A program made the translations under genes and the position numbers. From assembly GCF_037974265.1 (NCBI RefSeq), contig NZ_CP150233.1:3286001-3350000 (forward strand): a stretch of 64,000 nt of DNA, given 5' to 3'. Source of the stretch: Paenibacillus sp. FSL R5-0623. GTDB lineage: Bacteria > Bacillota > Bacilli > Paenibacillales > Paenibacillaceae. Of this stretch, positions 26,233 to 37,896 are shown one piece after another (position 1 is the stretch's first letter; each line of letters opens with the position of its first letter). The notes beneath the pieces were generated by a model, which did not search any database, was not told where the DNA came from, and saw only the letters and a list, made by a program, of their open reading frames with translations.

Positions 26233-27663
26233 TCATAATACAATCTTTGCAAGCCGATGTATGCCTTCCTCAATCTGCTCCTCATCCACTTTCGCAAAAC
26301 CTAATATCCATCCTTTTCGATGACTCTCCAAGCAATATCTACTAAGCGGATACACGCGTACACCTTGATCAAGGGCAGCATTTGTCAGCGCTTCTTCGTC
26401 AAATGACGTTTCAGATTCTAGAAGCATATGTAATCCCGTTTCCACACCACTTAATGTAAATCGTGAGCCTAGCCCAGAAGCAACAATGGCTTTGGTCATG
26501 ACTTCGTGTCTGCGTCGATATATGTTCCGAACTCTTCTCATATGGCGCATAAAATGACCACGCTCAATAAAATGAGTTAGCGTTAATTGTTCCATAATCG
26601 GCAGATGACGATAGGTTAATTCATGAACTTGAGTAAGGCGATCAATGGCTATTTTGGGGCCGATGATAGCGGATAGTCGAATGCCAGGTGCAACCATTTT
26701 AGAAAAACTCATCATATAAAGCGTATTCTGAGGTTGCTGACTAAATATAGTTGGAAGCGGATCTCCACGGTACCTAAATTCGCTATCGTAGTCATCCTCA
26801 ACAATCCAATATCGATGATGAGCTGCCAAGTGCATCAATTGTTGCCTGCGTGGCTCCGACATAATAACACCAACGGCGCATTGATGAGAAGGTGTGACAA
26901 ATACGAGTTTCGTCTGTGGGTGAATATGATCTACACTTAATCCATACTCATCGACTGGAACGGGATCGACTTGCATCCGGCGGTATTTCATCGCCATCCA
27001 TGCAGCAGGAAAGCCGGGATCTTCTACGGAAACTGTGTCTCCCTCACTTAAGAGTGCTTGGGCAATTAAATCAATGCTATGTTGTGCACCTGAGGTTAAC
27101 AAGATTTGATCAACATCGATATGAATGCCTCGTTCAAGTGACAAATAACGCTGAATCTGTTCTCTTAATGCCAGTAACCCTCTGGCATCGCCATAAGTCC
27201 ATATATCCAGATTGGGTTCAGTGGAAGCTTGTAAAAAAGATTGCCTCCAGGCTTTTGTGAAACTTTCATCCAGATAAGGCTCGTGGGGATTAAAATCAAT
27301 TTCTATTTTGCGATTGTCCCTATTGCCAAACCAACTATGCAGATGACCAATCGATTCGTTCAGTGCAGGCAGTTCGGGGGGGGTAGGCCCTTGCATCGTG
27401 ACGCCTTCTGATGAACGAGGTGCATAGGTCCAATCACTAACCCTTGTCCCGGCCCGACGGGAAGTTACCGTATACCCTCGACTGAATAATTCCTCGTACA
27501 CAATCTGTATGGTTGACCGTGAAACACCAATTAATTGAGCAAGTTCGCGTGATGGAAGCAGCAATTCGCCTGGTTGCCATTTCCCGGTTGTGATATTATG
27601 AATCGCTTGATCCAAAAGTTGCTGCCAGATCGGGCGATGGTCATTCCGATTAACTTTTAGCAT
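26233..27663 (-). CDS. MocR-type regulator: GntR DNA-binding domain fused to aminotransferase-like domain
   Basis: 476 aa. Residues 1-75 are a GntR winged helix ('LLPSRELAQLIGVSRSTIQIVYEELFSRGYTVTSRRAGTRVSD'). Residues 110-476 are a fold type I aminotransferase-like domain with the PLP-site signatures 'LTSGAQHSIDLIAQALLSEGDTVSVEDPGFP', 'VTPSHQCAVGVIMSEPRRQQLM', 'IVEDDYDSEFRY' and the lysine in 'YMMSFSKMVAPGIRLSAI'. Such proteins use PLP plus an amino acid as the signal (PdxR, GabR). The PLP-handling operon at 22.2-25.5 kb is a natural candidate target, but the regulator gene points away from it, toward the NmrA-like gene. Confidence 0.92.
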   Translation of the reverse strand: MLKVNRNDHRPIWQQLLDQAIHNITTGKWQPGELLLPSRELAQLIGVSRSTIQIVYEELFSRGYTVTSRRAGTRVSDWTYAPRSSEGVTMQGPTPPELPALNESIGHLHSWFGNRDNRKIEIDFNPHEPYLDESFTKAWRQSFLQASTEPNLDIWTYGDARGLLALREQIQRYLSLERGIHIDVDQILLTSGAQHSIDLIAQALLSEGDTVSVEDPGFPAAWMAMKYRRMQVDPVPVDEYGLSVDHIHPQTKLVFVTPSHQCAVGVIMSEPRRQQLMHLAAHHRYWIVEDDYDSEFRYRGDPLPTIFSQQPQNTLYMMSFSKMVAPGIRLSAIIGPKIAIDRLTQVHELTYRHLPIMEQLTLTHFIERGHFMRHMRRVRNIYRRRHEVMTKAIVASGLGSRFTLSGVETGLHMLLESETSFDEEALTNAALDQGVRVYPLSRYCLESHRKGWILGFAKVDEEQIEEGIHRLAKIVL

Positions 27664-27932
27664 TGTTTCACTCCATTACTCATCCTGAATTATGGATTGC
27701 ATTTATTTATGTATTTAGTCATGTTATTGGCACTCCATTGATTGATATACCATTATAGCAAAAGTTTAATTTGCAAACAAAATAAAGCTGGACTACAGCG
27801 ATTTTTACTGTGTGTCCAACCTATTTGGGTTGATCCTGCTTGGTTCATACTCGATTCATATTCAAGCCACAGACAGTTCATCTTCTTCGGTTACACTACG
27901 GGAGTAATAACCCAGAGATTCCTAATCCATAG

Positions 27933-30053
<2,121 letters not shown>

Positions 30054-30077
30054 TAGATGATAAAAAACTGTACAACA

Positions 30078-30105
30078 GAAAGTCGCGGATAACGCGGCTT
30101 TTTTT
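30078..30105 (+). terminator. terminator after the large serine hydrolase
   Basis: AGTCGCG (30081-30087) and CGCGGCT (30093-30099) then seven T, one of the recurring hairpins. Confidence 0.88.
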
Positions 30106-30271
30106 GAGTTTTAAATTTTAAATAATACGTTTTAAAGTAAATGTACCTTTTTTTAGATTCACGATGTAATACTGGGTTTCGCAAAGCTTACCTGGAGGGT
30201 AAGTATTAAAAGGACTTTTACTGATTGGAAAAAATGATGGAGGAAAATGTTGCAAGTGGAAAGGCAAAGCA

Positions 30272-30306
30272 TTGATTGTTAAAATACAGTAAATAATAAC
30301 AATCAA
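30272..30306. promoter_or_regulatory. inverted repeat around a promoter-like segment before the amino acid transporter
   Basis: TTGATTGTT (30272-30280) and AACAATCAA (30298-30306) are perfect 9-bp inverted arms. TTGATT with TAATAA 16 bp on (30294-30299) reads as a plausible -35/-10 pair, so the repeat brackets the promoter. The remainder of 30106-30396 shows no gene and no other signal I can support. Confidence 0.4.
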
Positions 30307-30396
30307 ATGGGCAGAAGATCGACAAAAAGCATAACCGTAATACCGATTCCAAAGAAAATAATGATTATTCGGACAATACCGAGACGGGGAGGACAC

Positions 30397-31845
30397 ATGA
30401 AAACAACGAAGATCTCATTTTTTATACTTTCACTGATGCTGCTCCTGGTGAGCGGTCTATCAGGATGGGTAGGGAACGCTGCTGCAGCGTCCGATTCCGG
30501 TAAAACCTATGTTATCGGAACTGATGTCACATTTGCTCCATTCGAATATGAAGATGAGAATGGTGATTTTGTTGGTATCGACATGGATTTGCTGGATGCC
30601 ATCGCCAAAGATCAAAATTTCAAGTATCAAATCAAATCCCTGGGATTTAACGCAGCTGTACAGGCACTTGAGGCGAATCAAGTCGATGGTGTGATCGCAG
30701 GGATGAGTATTACGGATGAGCGAAAAGCAAAATTTGATTTTTCTGATACTTATTTTGAATCAGGTGTCGTTATGGGTGTTAGTGCCAACAATGACACAAT
30801 TAAGAGTTATGAAGACCTTCGTGGACAGAAGGTAGCCGTGAAAACCGGAACAGAAGGGTTTAGTTTTGCAGAGTCCATCGCTTCAGAGTATGGATTTACG
30901 ATCGTTCCGTTTGATGAGTCATACCAAATGTATGAAGATGTAAAAACCGGTAATTCCGTAGCCTGTTTTGAAGATTATCCTGTACTGGCCTATGGAGTTA
31001 ATCAGAACAACGGTTTGAAAATTGTTACCGACAAAGAAGAAGGCGCTCCTTACGGTTTTGCAGTAAGCAAGGGGAAAAACCAAGAGCTTCTGGAGATGTT
31101 TAATACAGGTCTCGCCAATATCAAAGCTAACGGTGAATATAAGCGCATTACCGAGACATATCTGGGTGAGAACGCTCTGACTGTTGCTAATCAAGGTCGC
31201 TGGGAGCTAATTCAGAAATCTCTTCCTGCACTTTTTAAAGGTCTGGGAAACACACTTTTATACACGATTGTGTCCCTGTTTTTCGCATTTATCATCGGTC
31301 TGATTTTCGGATTCATGAAGGTGGGACAGAACAAATTCCTTCGTGGTGTTGCCACCGTATTTGTGGATATCTTCCGCGGTATTCCGCTGATTGTCCTGGC
31401 ATTCTTTATCTATTTCGGGATTCCACAGGCGATGGGCTTCACGATGCCATTGTTCCTGGCGGCCATTCTGACACTTAGTCTGAATGCAGGGGCGTACGTA
31501 ACCGAGATTATCCGAGGCGGGATTCAATCGATTGATCGTGGTCAAATGGAAGCTGCCCGTTCATTGGGCCTGCCTTATCGCAAAGCGATGATAAAGATCG
31601 TTATTCCGCAGGCGGTACGTGTTATGATTCCTTCTTTCATTAACCAGATGGTTATCACGTTGAAGGATACGTCAATCTTGTCCGTTATTGGGCTCGTAGA
31701 GTTGACACAATCGGGTAAAATTGTTATTGCAAGAACGTTCTCCTCTTTTGACATTTGGTTAACGGTTGCGGTTATGTATCTGATTGTTATCATCACATTG
31801 ACCAAAATTGCTGATTATCTGGAGGTGAAGGTTCGTCGTGGCTAA
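30397..31845 (+). CDS. amino acid ABC transporter, substrate-binding protein fused to permease
   Basis: 482 aa from the ATG at 30397 (GGGGAGGA upstream; the longer frame has no site). Residues 1-36 are a signal sequence; about 40-265 are a polar amino acid binding domain ('[34 protein letters not shown]', '[27 protein letters not shown]'); about 275-482 are a HisM/GlnP-type permease with the EAA loop '[27 protein letters not shown]'. The fused layout is known in Firmicute glutamine-type importers and puts two binding domains on each permease dimer. The ATPase gene overlaps the 3' end by 8 bp. Confidence 0.93.
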   Translation: MKTTKISFFILSLMLLLVSGLSGWVGNAAAASDSGKTYVIGTDVTFAPFEYEDENGDFVGIDMDLLDAIAKDQNFKYQIKSLGFNAAVQALEANQVDGVIAGMSITDERKAKFDFSDTYFESGVVMGVSANNDTIKSYEDLRGQKVAVKTGTEGFSFAESIASEYGFTIVPFDESYQMYEDVKTGNSVACFEDYPVLAYGVNQNNGLKIVTDKEEGAPYGFAVSKGKNQELLEMFNTGLANIKANGEYKRITETYLGENALTVANQGRWELIQKSLPALFKGLGNTLLYTIVSLFFAFIIGLIFGFMKVGQNKFLRGVATVFVDIFRGIPLIVLAFFIYFGIPQAMGFTMPLFLAAILTLSLNAGAYVTEIIRGGIQSIDRGQMEAARSLGLPYRKAMIKIVIPQAVRVMIPSFINQMVITLKDTSILSVIGLVELTQSGKIVIARTFSSFDIWLTVAVMYLIVIITLTKIADYLEVKVRRG

Positions 31846-32566
31846 AATAAAAGTTGAAGGTTTGAAGAAAAGTTTCGGCTCGAATCAGGTCCTCAAGGGA
31901 ATTGATGTGGCGGTCAACGAAGGAGAAGTCGTCTGTGTCATCGGACCTTCCGGTTCGGGAAAAAGTACTTTCTTGCGCTGCATCAACCAATTAGATGCCA
32001 TCACGGCAGGCCGAGTGATCGTGGATGATCAGGATCTGAATGACCCTAAAACCAATTTGAACAAAGCTCGTGAAAATATTGGTATGGTATTTCAACATTT
32101 TAACTTGTTCCCTCATTTTAGTGTACTTAAAAACATCATGTTTGCACCTAGAGAACTCGGGATATTAAATGCACAGAAGGCGCGTGATACAGCACTCCAA
32201 TTACTTGACCGTGTGGGTCTGTCTGACAAAGCAGACAGCTATCCAACGCAACTGTCAGGTGGACAAAAACAACGGGTTGCTATCGCTCGTGCGCTTGCTA
32301 TGAATCCGGATGTTATGTTATTTGATGAACCGACGTCGGCGCTTGACCCTGAGATGGTAGGAGAAGTCCTCAGTGTTATGAAGGACCTCGCGAGCGAAGG
32401 CATGACGATGATGATTGTTACCCATGAGATGGGTTTTGCTCGTGAAGTAGCTGATCGTGTGATCTTCATGGACGGTGGTTATATTGTCGAGCAGGGCACT
32501 CCTGAAGAGATATTTGGAAATCCGAAGAATGAACGGACGATCAGCTTTTTGGAGAAGGTACTCTAG
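31838..32566 (+). CDS. glnQ: amino acid ABC transporter, ATP-binding protein
   Basis: 242 aa, standard GlnQ size. Walker [10 protein letters not shown] (residues 36-44), Q-loop '[19 protein letters not shown]', signature '[17 protein letters not shown]', Walker B '[14 protein letters not shown]' and the switch His in '[10 protein letters not shown]'. It powers import by the upstream fused binding protein-permease, to which it is translationally coupled. Glutamine or another polar amino acid is the likely substrate, by family. Confidence 0.94.
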   Translation: MAKIKVEGLKKSFGSNQVLKGIDVAVNEGEVVCVIGPSGSGKSTFLRCINQLDAITAGRVIVDDQDLNDPKTNLNKARENIGMVFQHFNLFPHFSVLKNIMFAPRELGILNAQKARDTALQLLDRVGLSDKADSYPTQLSGGQKQRVAIARALAMNPDVMLFDEPTSALDPEMVGEVLSVMKDLASEGMTMMIVTHEMGFAREVADRVIFMDGGYIVEQGTPEEIFGNPKNERTISFLEKVL

Positions 32567-32592
32567 AACTGAATCGAGAATGAACACATTGA

Positions 32593-32619
32593 AAGTCGCT
32601 ATTTAAGCGGCTTTTTTTG
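32593..32619 (+). terminator. terminator of the amino acid transporter operon
   Basis: AGTCGCT (32594-32600) and AGCGGCT (32606-32612), then seven T. Confidence 0.9.
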
Positions 32620-32688
32620 TTATATTTATGAGGTGATTTAATAGAAAGACGGATTATAACTAAGCCAAGAAAGTGAGGTCTATACTCC

Positions 32689-33051
32689 ATGGAAAACGTG
32701 TCACAAGAAGATCAACTGCAATCCATTAAAGCCTTTCAATCAACCATCCGCAAATCGGAAAATGCCTTAGTGAATATGACTCAGAAAAGGAATAACACAA
32801 CATTGTTACAGAAACGTCTCCAAGCTTTATACATCGGCCTAGCACTGTTGGAAAAGGTATGGAATCAGAAATCTCATCCCTACACGGAGGAAGATATCGC
32901 AGAAGCTCGTCTTGTCTTGATGGGATTGTTCCCATCTCTAGAGAGCATGTATGCCAATTCCAAAGAAGGTAGCCCACAAAAGACTCTTCTAGAAAGAAGG
33001 ATTAAAGCATTTCATCTGGCCGTACAAGCCATGGATGATCTCGCAATTTAA
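32689..33051 (+). CDS. small helical cytoplasmic protein of unknown function (120 aa)
   Basis: Starts MENVSQEDQLQSIKAFQSTI after a modest AAGTGAGG site. The protein is almost entirely helical by composition, with 'LQKRLQALYIGLALLEKVWN' and 'LERRIKAFHLAVQAMDDLAI' as amphipathic helices and no signal peptide. I do not recognise a family. It stands alone between the amino acid transporter and the oxidoreductase, which starts about 130 bp later on the same strand. Confidence 0.65.
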   Translation: MENVSQEDQLQSIKAFQSTIRKSENALVNMTQKRNNTTLLQKRLQALYIGLALLEKVWNQKSHPYTEEDIAEARLVLMGLFPSLESMYANSKEGSPQKTLLERRIKAFHLAVQAMDDLAI

Positions 33052-33180
33052 GTATTCCAACATTCTGCTTATTTTGATTGAAACCACTGAAAATGGTTTA
33101 CGTATCATTGTTTTGACGGGAAGACTGGGTATGCGTAATTGACCATGGATACACATATGTCTATCGAATGGAGAATGATC

Positions 33181-34212
33181 ATGGAAGAAGAAACGAATCA
33201 AGCAGGATTACCCGGAGAGCAGATCAACTCAATGAATGCTATGGTGTATGATACTTACGGAACCCCAGACGTACTTCGATTGGAAAAGGTGCCCATTCCT
33301 GTGCCTAAAGATCACGAAGTGTTAATTGAGGTCTATGCCACTTCGGTAAATTCATGGGATTGGGATCTATTGCGCGGGAAACCACTCGTTAACCGTATCG
33401 GCGCGGCAAGGCAGCCTCGTTATCGAATTCTTGGCGCAGATGTGGCAGGGCGCGTAATCGCCGTTGGAGCTTCTGCTACACGGTTCAAACCAGGAGACGA
33501 GGTGTTCGGAGATCTTTCCGGTTGCGGGTGGGGTGGATTCGCGGAATATGTATGTGCAGCTGAGAAGGCCTTGACACCCAAACCCGCCGGTATCAACTAT
33601 GTGCAAGCGGCAGCTATTCCTCAGGCAGCCGTTCTGGCTTTGCAAGGTTTACGTGATCGGGGAGAGCTGCAAAAGGGACAGCGTGTTCTGATTAATGGCG
33701 CAGGTGGTGGAGTCGGGACATTTGCCATCCAATATGCCAAATTGCTTGGGGCTGAGGTGACTGGCGTTGACAGTGCTGAAAAGCTCGACATGTTGCATGC
33801 TGTGGGAGCTGACTATGTGTTGGATTATAGGAAAGCGAATTTCACTGCAGTAGGTGTACAATACGACCTGATTCTGGATGTCATCGGGAAGCATTCGGTT
33901 TTGGCTTTGAAACGTGCACTAGTTAGCGGAGGCAGGTACGTGATGATCGGAGGTCCAATGCCGCACATTCTTCTCAATCTGATATGTGCACCGTTCATTG
34001 CCAAATTTGAACATAAGAAAATAATGCTTCTCATCCATAAACCGAATCATGAGGATCAAGAGGTATGGAGAGAACTTGTTGAATCAGGCCATGTCTTGCC
34101 GATTGTTCACCGCGAGTACGCATTAAATGAAGCAGCTCAGGCCATTCAAGATATTGGAGAAGGTCGTGTGAAAGGAAAAGCCGTCATCTCCATCAAGAAA
34201 ATAGATTTATGA
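33181..34212 (+). CDS. zinc-free medium-chain NAD(P)-dependent oxidoreductase
   Basis: 343 aa from the ATG at 33181, which has GGAGA five bases upstream; two earlier in-frame ATGs and a TTG lack sites. An MDR enzyme of the quinone-reductase type: 'MNAMVYDTYGTPDVLRLEKVPIPVP' at the N-terminus, 'GADVAGRVIAVGASATRFKPGDEVFGD', the cofactor motif 'LINGAGGGVGTFAIQYAKLLGAEVTGV', and a closing 'EGRVKGKAVISI'. The cysteine and histidine zinc ligands of alcohol dehydrogenases are absent. It probably reduces quinones or enones with NADPH; substrate not determinable. Confidence 0.9.
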   Translation: MEEETNQAGLPGEQINSMNAMVYDTYGTPDVLRLEKVPIPVPKDHEVLIEVYATSVNSWDWDLLRGKPLVNRIGAARQPRYRILGADVAGRVIAVGASATRFKPGDEVFGDLSGCGWGGFAEYVCAAEKALTPKPAGINYVQAAAIPQAAVLALQGLRDRGELQKGQRVLINGAGGGVGTFAIQYAKLLGAEVTGVDSAEKLDMLHAVGADYVLDYRKANFTAVGVQYDLILDVIGKHSVLALKRALVSGGRYVMIGGPMPHILLNLICAPFIAKFEHKKIMLLIHKPNHEDQEVWRELVESGHVLPIVHREYALNEAAQAIQDIGEGRVKGKAVISIKKIDL

Positions 34213-34277
34213 ATAGAAGGGCATCATGAAGGTAGCTTGTCATTCGATATCAAAATTATAAGATCATATTTCCTTCG

Positions 34278-34304
34278 AGGTCGCTAAGTTAGCGGCTTTT
34301 TTTG
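34278..34304 (+). terminator. terminator after the MDR oxidoreductase
   Basis: GGTCGCTAA (34279-34287) and TTAGCGGCT (34289-34297), then T run. Confidence 0.9.
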
Positions 34305-34332
34305 TGCGTTCAAGTATTATTGGAAATATACC

Positions 34333-34361
34333 TTGACAACAACAAGCTCATTAGTTATTAT
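34333..34361 (+). promoter_or_regulatory. strong sigma-A promoter of the tetR-MFS unit
   Basis: -35 TTGACA (34333-34338) is consensus, the spacer is 17 bp, and -10 is TATTAT (34356-34361). The first operator copy starts 8 bp downstream. Confidence 0.8.
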
Positions 34362-34369
34362 TTCATCCA

Positions 34370-34387
34370 TGACAGTGATTACTGACA
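34370..34387. promoter_or_regulatory. TetR-type operator, copy 1
   Basis: TGACAGTGATTACTGACA matches the perfect palindrome at 35019-35036 in 15 of 18 positions and lies just after the promoter's -10 box. Confidence 0.7.
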
Positions 34388-34409
34388 TCCAGGGAGGAGA
34401 TATATAGAC

Positions 34410-35000
34410 ATGTCCATTAGCAGCAATCTTAGCAGTAAAGAAAAATTAATGTTGACGGCTATCGATTTAATTTCAAAAAAAGGCTATAAAAGTGTGACGA
34501 CACAGGAAATAGCCACAACAGCCGGACTAAGTGAGAAAACCTTGTTTCGTCTCTTTGGAACCAAACAAAACTTGTTAGAGACTGCCTTTGACCAATATCA
34601 TTATGCAGAAGAGATGACAAGGATCTTCAATGAAAAACTCGTATGGGATCTGTATACAGATTTGTTGCTGATCAGCAAGACATATCATAACATCATGAAC
34701 CGTAATCGAAAATTGTTTATGATTAGTCTGAAGGAAGTAGAGCATCTACCCGGTTATAGAGAGAGAACGGTAAAGCATCCTCAACAACTTTTGGATATTC
34801 TAACCAATTACTTTAATATCATGTATGATAAAGGAAAGTTGGTTAAAATCAATCCTGAACTGCAAGCTTTTTCATTCATGTCATTGAATTATGGCGTATT
34901 CATAAATAATCTTGAAGAAGATGTACTTTTTCCAGGGCTCTCATTGGAAGGTATCATTACAGAGAGTGTATGGACGTTTACTAGGGCGTTAACTCCCTAG
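34410..35000 (+). CDS. TetR family regulator (of the MFS exporter)
   Basis: 196 aa. Helix-turn-helix 'YKSVTTQEIATTAGLSEKTLFRLFGTKQNLLETAF' at about residues 24-58, then a helical ligand domain. GGGAGGAGA precedes the ATG. The gene sits between two copies of an 18-bp palindrome, one at its own promoter and one in front of the MFS gene, so autoregulation and control of the exporter are well supported by sequence. The inducer is probably an exporter substrate. Confidence 0.88.
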   Translation: MSISSNLSSKEKLMLTAIDLISKKGYKSVTTQEIATTAGLSEKTLFRLFGTKQNLLETAFDQYHYAEEMTRIFNEKLVWDLYTDLLLISKTYHNIMNRNRKLFMISLKEVEHLPGYRERTVKHPQQLLDILTNYFNIMYDKGKLVKINPELQAFSFMSLNYGVFINNLEEDVLFPGLSLEGIITESVWTFTRALTP

Positions 35001-35018
35001 TTTTTTTAAACTTTTAAA

Positions 35019-35036
35019 TGTCAGTAAGTACTGACA
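35019..35036. promoter_or_regulatory. TetR-type operator, copy 2 (perfect palindrome)
   Basis: TGTCAGTA (35019-35026) and TACTGACA (35029-35036) flank AG. It lies in the 71-bp gap between the tetR stop and the MFS start. Confidence 0.8.
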
Positions 35037-35071
35037 GACTAAATATATTCAAAAGAATTGAGGAGAGTATG

Positions 35072-36442
35072 ATGAACACCAATAAAGAAGCGTTATTACT
35101 CCGTGTTCTTGTTTTCACACTGATTATATCAGTCATGAATGGAATGATGTTTAATGTTGTATTACCTGTGATTGGTGAAGAGTTCCAACTTACTGCTTCT
35201 CAAGCGAGCTGGATCGTTACAGGTTATTTAGTTGTATATGCGATTGGTACAGTGACTTACGGGAGACTTAGCGATAAATACAGCATGAAGGTTCTAATTT
35301 CGTTTGGTCTTTGGATATTGGCAGCAGGCTCTCTTCTGGGGATTGTGGCAACAGAGTATTGGATGGTTATTATCGCACGGATCGTACAGGCTGCTGGTGC
35401 AGCGGTCATACCTGCATTGGCCATGATTATTCCCGTTCGATACTTCGCACCGGAGAAACGCGGGCAAGCCTTGGGTACCTCTGCCATTGGTATAGCTCTT
35501 GGAAATGCCCTTGCTCCGATCGTGGCCGGATTTGTATCGAGCGCTTTGAGTTGGGAATTTCTTTTTGTAATCCCATTACTTTCTCTTGCTACGCTTCCTT
35601 TTTATCGAAAATACCTAGATGAAGAAAAAGGCGGCAGTGAAAAAATGGATTATTTGGGTGGAGCGTTATTAGCAGGAACAGTTGCTACACTGTTGCTCTC
35701 ATTAACCCAATCTAATGCATGGTTTCTATTAACAGGAATGGTCTTATTAATACTGTTCATCATGCGTATTCGTTATGCGGAAGTGCCGTTTGTGAAACCG
35801 GCCGTATTTCAAAACAAGGCATATTCAGCTGGAATGGGAATTGGATTCCTTCTGGTCGCTATCAGTCCTGCTATTCCATTTACTACGCCACAATTGCTCT
35901 CGGAAGTACATGGTCTATCCCCAGCATTGACAGGTGTCATTATGCTACCTTCTGCGCTCGTAGCTGCACTCCTCGGACGCAAAGGTGGAAGGCTTGCGGA
36001 TGAAAAAGGGAATCCTTTTTTACTGTATACGGCATCTTCACTACTTGTTGTTGGTTTCATAAGCCTATCATTAGTAGTAGGTGCTACACCTGTCTTGATT
36101 TCTTTTTTTCTTGTTTTTGGTGTTCTGGGTCAGTCTTATCTGCAGATTGCGATCTCAAATACCATTGCTCAGACGCTTCCCAAAGAGCAAGTTGGAATCG
36201 GGATGGGGTTGCTATCCATGTTTAACTTCATTGCAGTGTCTGTGTCTACTGCTGCCCTAGGAAAGGTGCTTGACGGGGGAAAAAGCACGCTTCAACTGAA
36301 CCCTTTGATTCAAGATAAGACAGTTTTTGTGTACAGTAATATTTTTATTGTGCTCGCTTTGTTTGTTATTGCGATGACCATGCTATATATGCTGCAATTT
36401 GGGCGTAAGTCCAAAACTGTTCATCCTTCGAGTGCATCTTAA
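35072..36442 (+). CDS. MFS multidrug exporter, 14-TMS DHA2 type
   Basis: 456 aa from the second of two adjacent ATGs (35072), better spaced from AGGAGAG than 35069. Many hydrophobic helices, with motif A-like 'YGRLSDKYSMKVLISFGLW' after helix 2 and motif C-like 'RIVQAAGAAVIPALAMIIPVRYFAPEKRGQALG', as in QacA/LmrB-type drug:proton antiporters. The upstream TetR and palindromes support regulated drug efflux. Substrate range unknown. A strong bidirectional terminator follows. Confidence 0.9.
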   Translation: MNTNKEALLLRVLVFTLIISVMNGMMFNVVLPVIGEEFQLTASQASWIVTGYLVVYAIGTVTYGRLSDKYSMKVLISFGLWILAAGSLLGIVATEYWMVIIARIVQAAGAAVIPALAMIIPVRYFAPEKRGQALGTSAIGIALGNALAPIVAGFVSSALSWEFLFVIPLLSLATLPFYRKYLDEEKGGSEKMDYLGGALLAGTVATLLLSLTQSNAWFLLTGMVLLILFIMRIRYAEVPFVKPAVFQNKAYSAGMGIGFLLVAISPAIPFTTPQLLSEVHGLSPALTGVIMLPSALVAALLGRKGGRLADEKGNPFLLYTASSLLVVGFISLSLVVGATPVLISFFLVFGVLGQSYLQIAISNTIAQTLPKEQVGIGMGLLSMFNFIAVSVSTAALGKVLDGGKSTLQLNPLIQDKTVFVYSNIFIVLALFVIAMTMLYMLQFGRKSKTVHPSSAS

Positions 36443-36459
36443 CGATAATCATGAAATGT

Positions 36460-36496
36460 GAGAGGTCTGTCTAATGAACGACAGACCTCTCTTTTT
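36460..36496. terminator. bidirectional terminator between the MFS and GH27 genes
   Basis: Perfect 12-bp stem GAGAGGTCTGTC (36460-36471) with GACAGACCTCTC (36480-36491), followed by TTTTTCTTTT on the plus strand. Confidence 0.92.
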
Positions 36497-36507
36497 CTTT
36501 TGCAAGC

Positions 36508-37788
36508 TTAGGAAAACCGATAGAGACGCACGCCGTGCGCAGGTACAGTAGTAACTAAGGAGTTCTCTGTAAATTCAGCTGCTTCTCGGCTCCACAATTC
36601 AGTACCTTTGGTAATGCCGGACAGTCCGACCTCATCAATGGACAGATTCACAGGTAGAGCATTCTCACCGATGTTAAACACAGCGACGTAAGAGGAACCA
36701 TCCGTATGCTGGGCAGTCCATACAATAAGATCTTCTTTGCGTAAGGCTTCTCTGGCTCCGTAACTCTCACGATGCATTCGCAGAACCTCGCGATTGGTCA
36801 ACAGGGATAGTGTCCAGTCATCGTTATCTCGCAGTTCACCACCAAAGATGAGCGGGGAACGGAAGATGCTCCACAGCGACATCATCGTCAACTGCTCGTC
36901 AGGCGTGAACCGAGTCCAGCGATCTGCTCCACCACCATCTACAGAACGGATACCGATATGACCCAAAGGCAACATATCACAGTCTGGCCAGCAGCCTGCT
37001 TGGGGAACGCCCTGCCACGTCCGGCAGCGGTCGAACATATCCAATAACAACGGCCAAAGGTCCCAGAAATCGTCGGTGACACGCCACATGTTGGCATGAT
37101 CAGCCAAGAATTCTGAGTATTCCACCGGGGCAGGGCCAGGAGAGAGACTTAGTACCATGGGCCGACCGGAGCGCTCAATCGATTTGGATATCATTTCGAT
37201 CTCAGGCTGATGGGTGTCATAGAGCCTTGAAGCAGCAATATCGTCAACCTTCACCAAGTCAACGCCCCATTGTGCATACAGTTCAAAAAGCGAATCGTAG
37301 TAGGCTTGTGCACCTTCTTTTGAGCTATCAACACCATACATATCTGTGTTCCACGGACAGATGGAGTTCGGATGAGCAATATCACGCGCAGTGGTGGTTG
37401 TTCCCAGAATCGGAGTAGCCGCATGTGCAGCTTGACGTGGAATACCGCGCATGATGTGAATGCCAAATTGCAGCCCAAGACTATGAACGTAGTCGGCTAA
37501 TGGCCTAAATCCCTGTCCACCTGCAGCGGAGGGAAAGCGATTCTCGGCAGGCATAAGCCGCGAATATTGATCCATGATAAGTGGAACGAACGGACGATAT
37601 TGCGAAGAATTGGCCAAAGGCTCGTACCATTGAATGTCGACCGTAATGTAGCTCCAGCCGAAGTCTTTAAGATGTTCTGCCATGTACTCGGCGTTGCCAC
37701 GAATTTCGTCTTCCGTAACGGCTGCGCCGTAACAATCCCAGCTGTTCCAGCCAAGCGGTGGAGTTGATGCTGCAAGTGTATGATTCAT
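36508..37788 (-). CDS. alpha-galactosidase-type glycoside hydrolase, family GH27
   Basis: 426 aa, no signal peptide, so acting inside the cell on imported oligosaccharides. The opening 'STPPLGWNSWDCYGAAVTEDEI' and 'WSYITVDIQWYEP' are GH27 signatures. The nucleophile Asp182 is in 'GVDLVKVDDIAA' and the acid/base Asp is 239 or 240 in 'MWRVTDDFWD'. A C-terminal beta domain ends in 'TVPAHGVRLYRFS', typical of the family. It would release terminal alpha-galactose (or beta-arabinopyranose). It is the last of three minus-strand genes, after an AraC and a TetR gene. Confidence 0.92.
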   Translation of the reverse strand: MNHTLAASTPPLGWNSWDCYGAAVTEDEIRGNAEYMAEHLKDFGWSYITVDIQWYEPLANSSQYRPFVPLIMDQYSRLMPAENRFPSAAGGQGFRPLADYVHSLGLQFGIHIMRGIPRQAAHAATPILGTTTTARDIAHPNSICPWNTDMYGVDSSKEGAQAYYDSLFELYAQWGVDLVKVDDIAASRLYDTHQPEIEMISKSIERSGRPMVLSLSPGPAPVEYSEFLADHANMWRVTDDFWDLWPLLLDMFDRCRTWQGVPQAGCWPDCDMLPLGHIGIRSVDGGGADRWTRFTPDEQLTMMSLWSIFRSPLIFGGELRDNDDWTLSLLTNREVLRMHRESYGAREALRKEDLIVWTAQHTDGSSYVAVFNIGENALPVNLSIDEVGLSGITKGTELWSREAAEFTENSLVTTVPAHGVRLYRFS

Positions 37789-37896
37789 GGGAATGCTCCT
37801 TTATGGATTAATTATTGCTCTCGCTCAATTCATCATAATAAAGGATTTTATTAATATCTACAGTAATGTTGAGTGTCGAATAGCAAAATATTGCGG

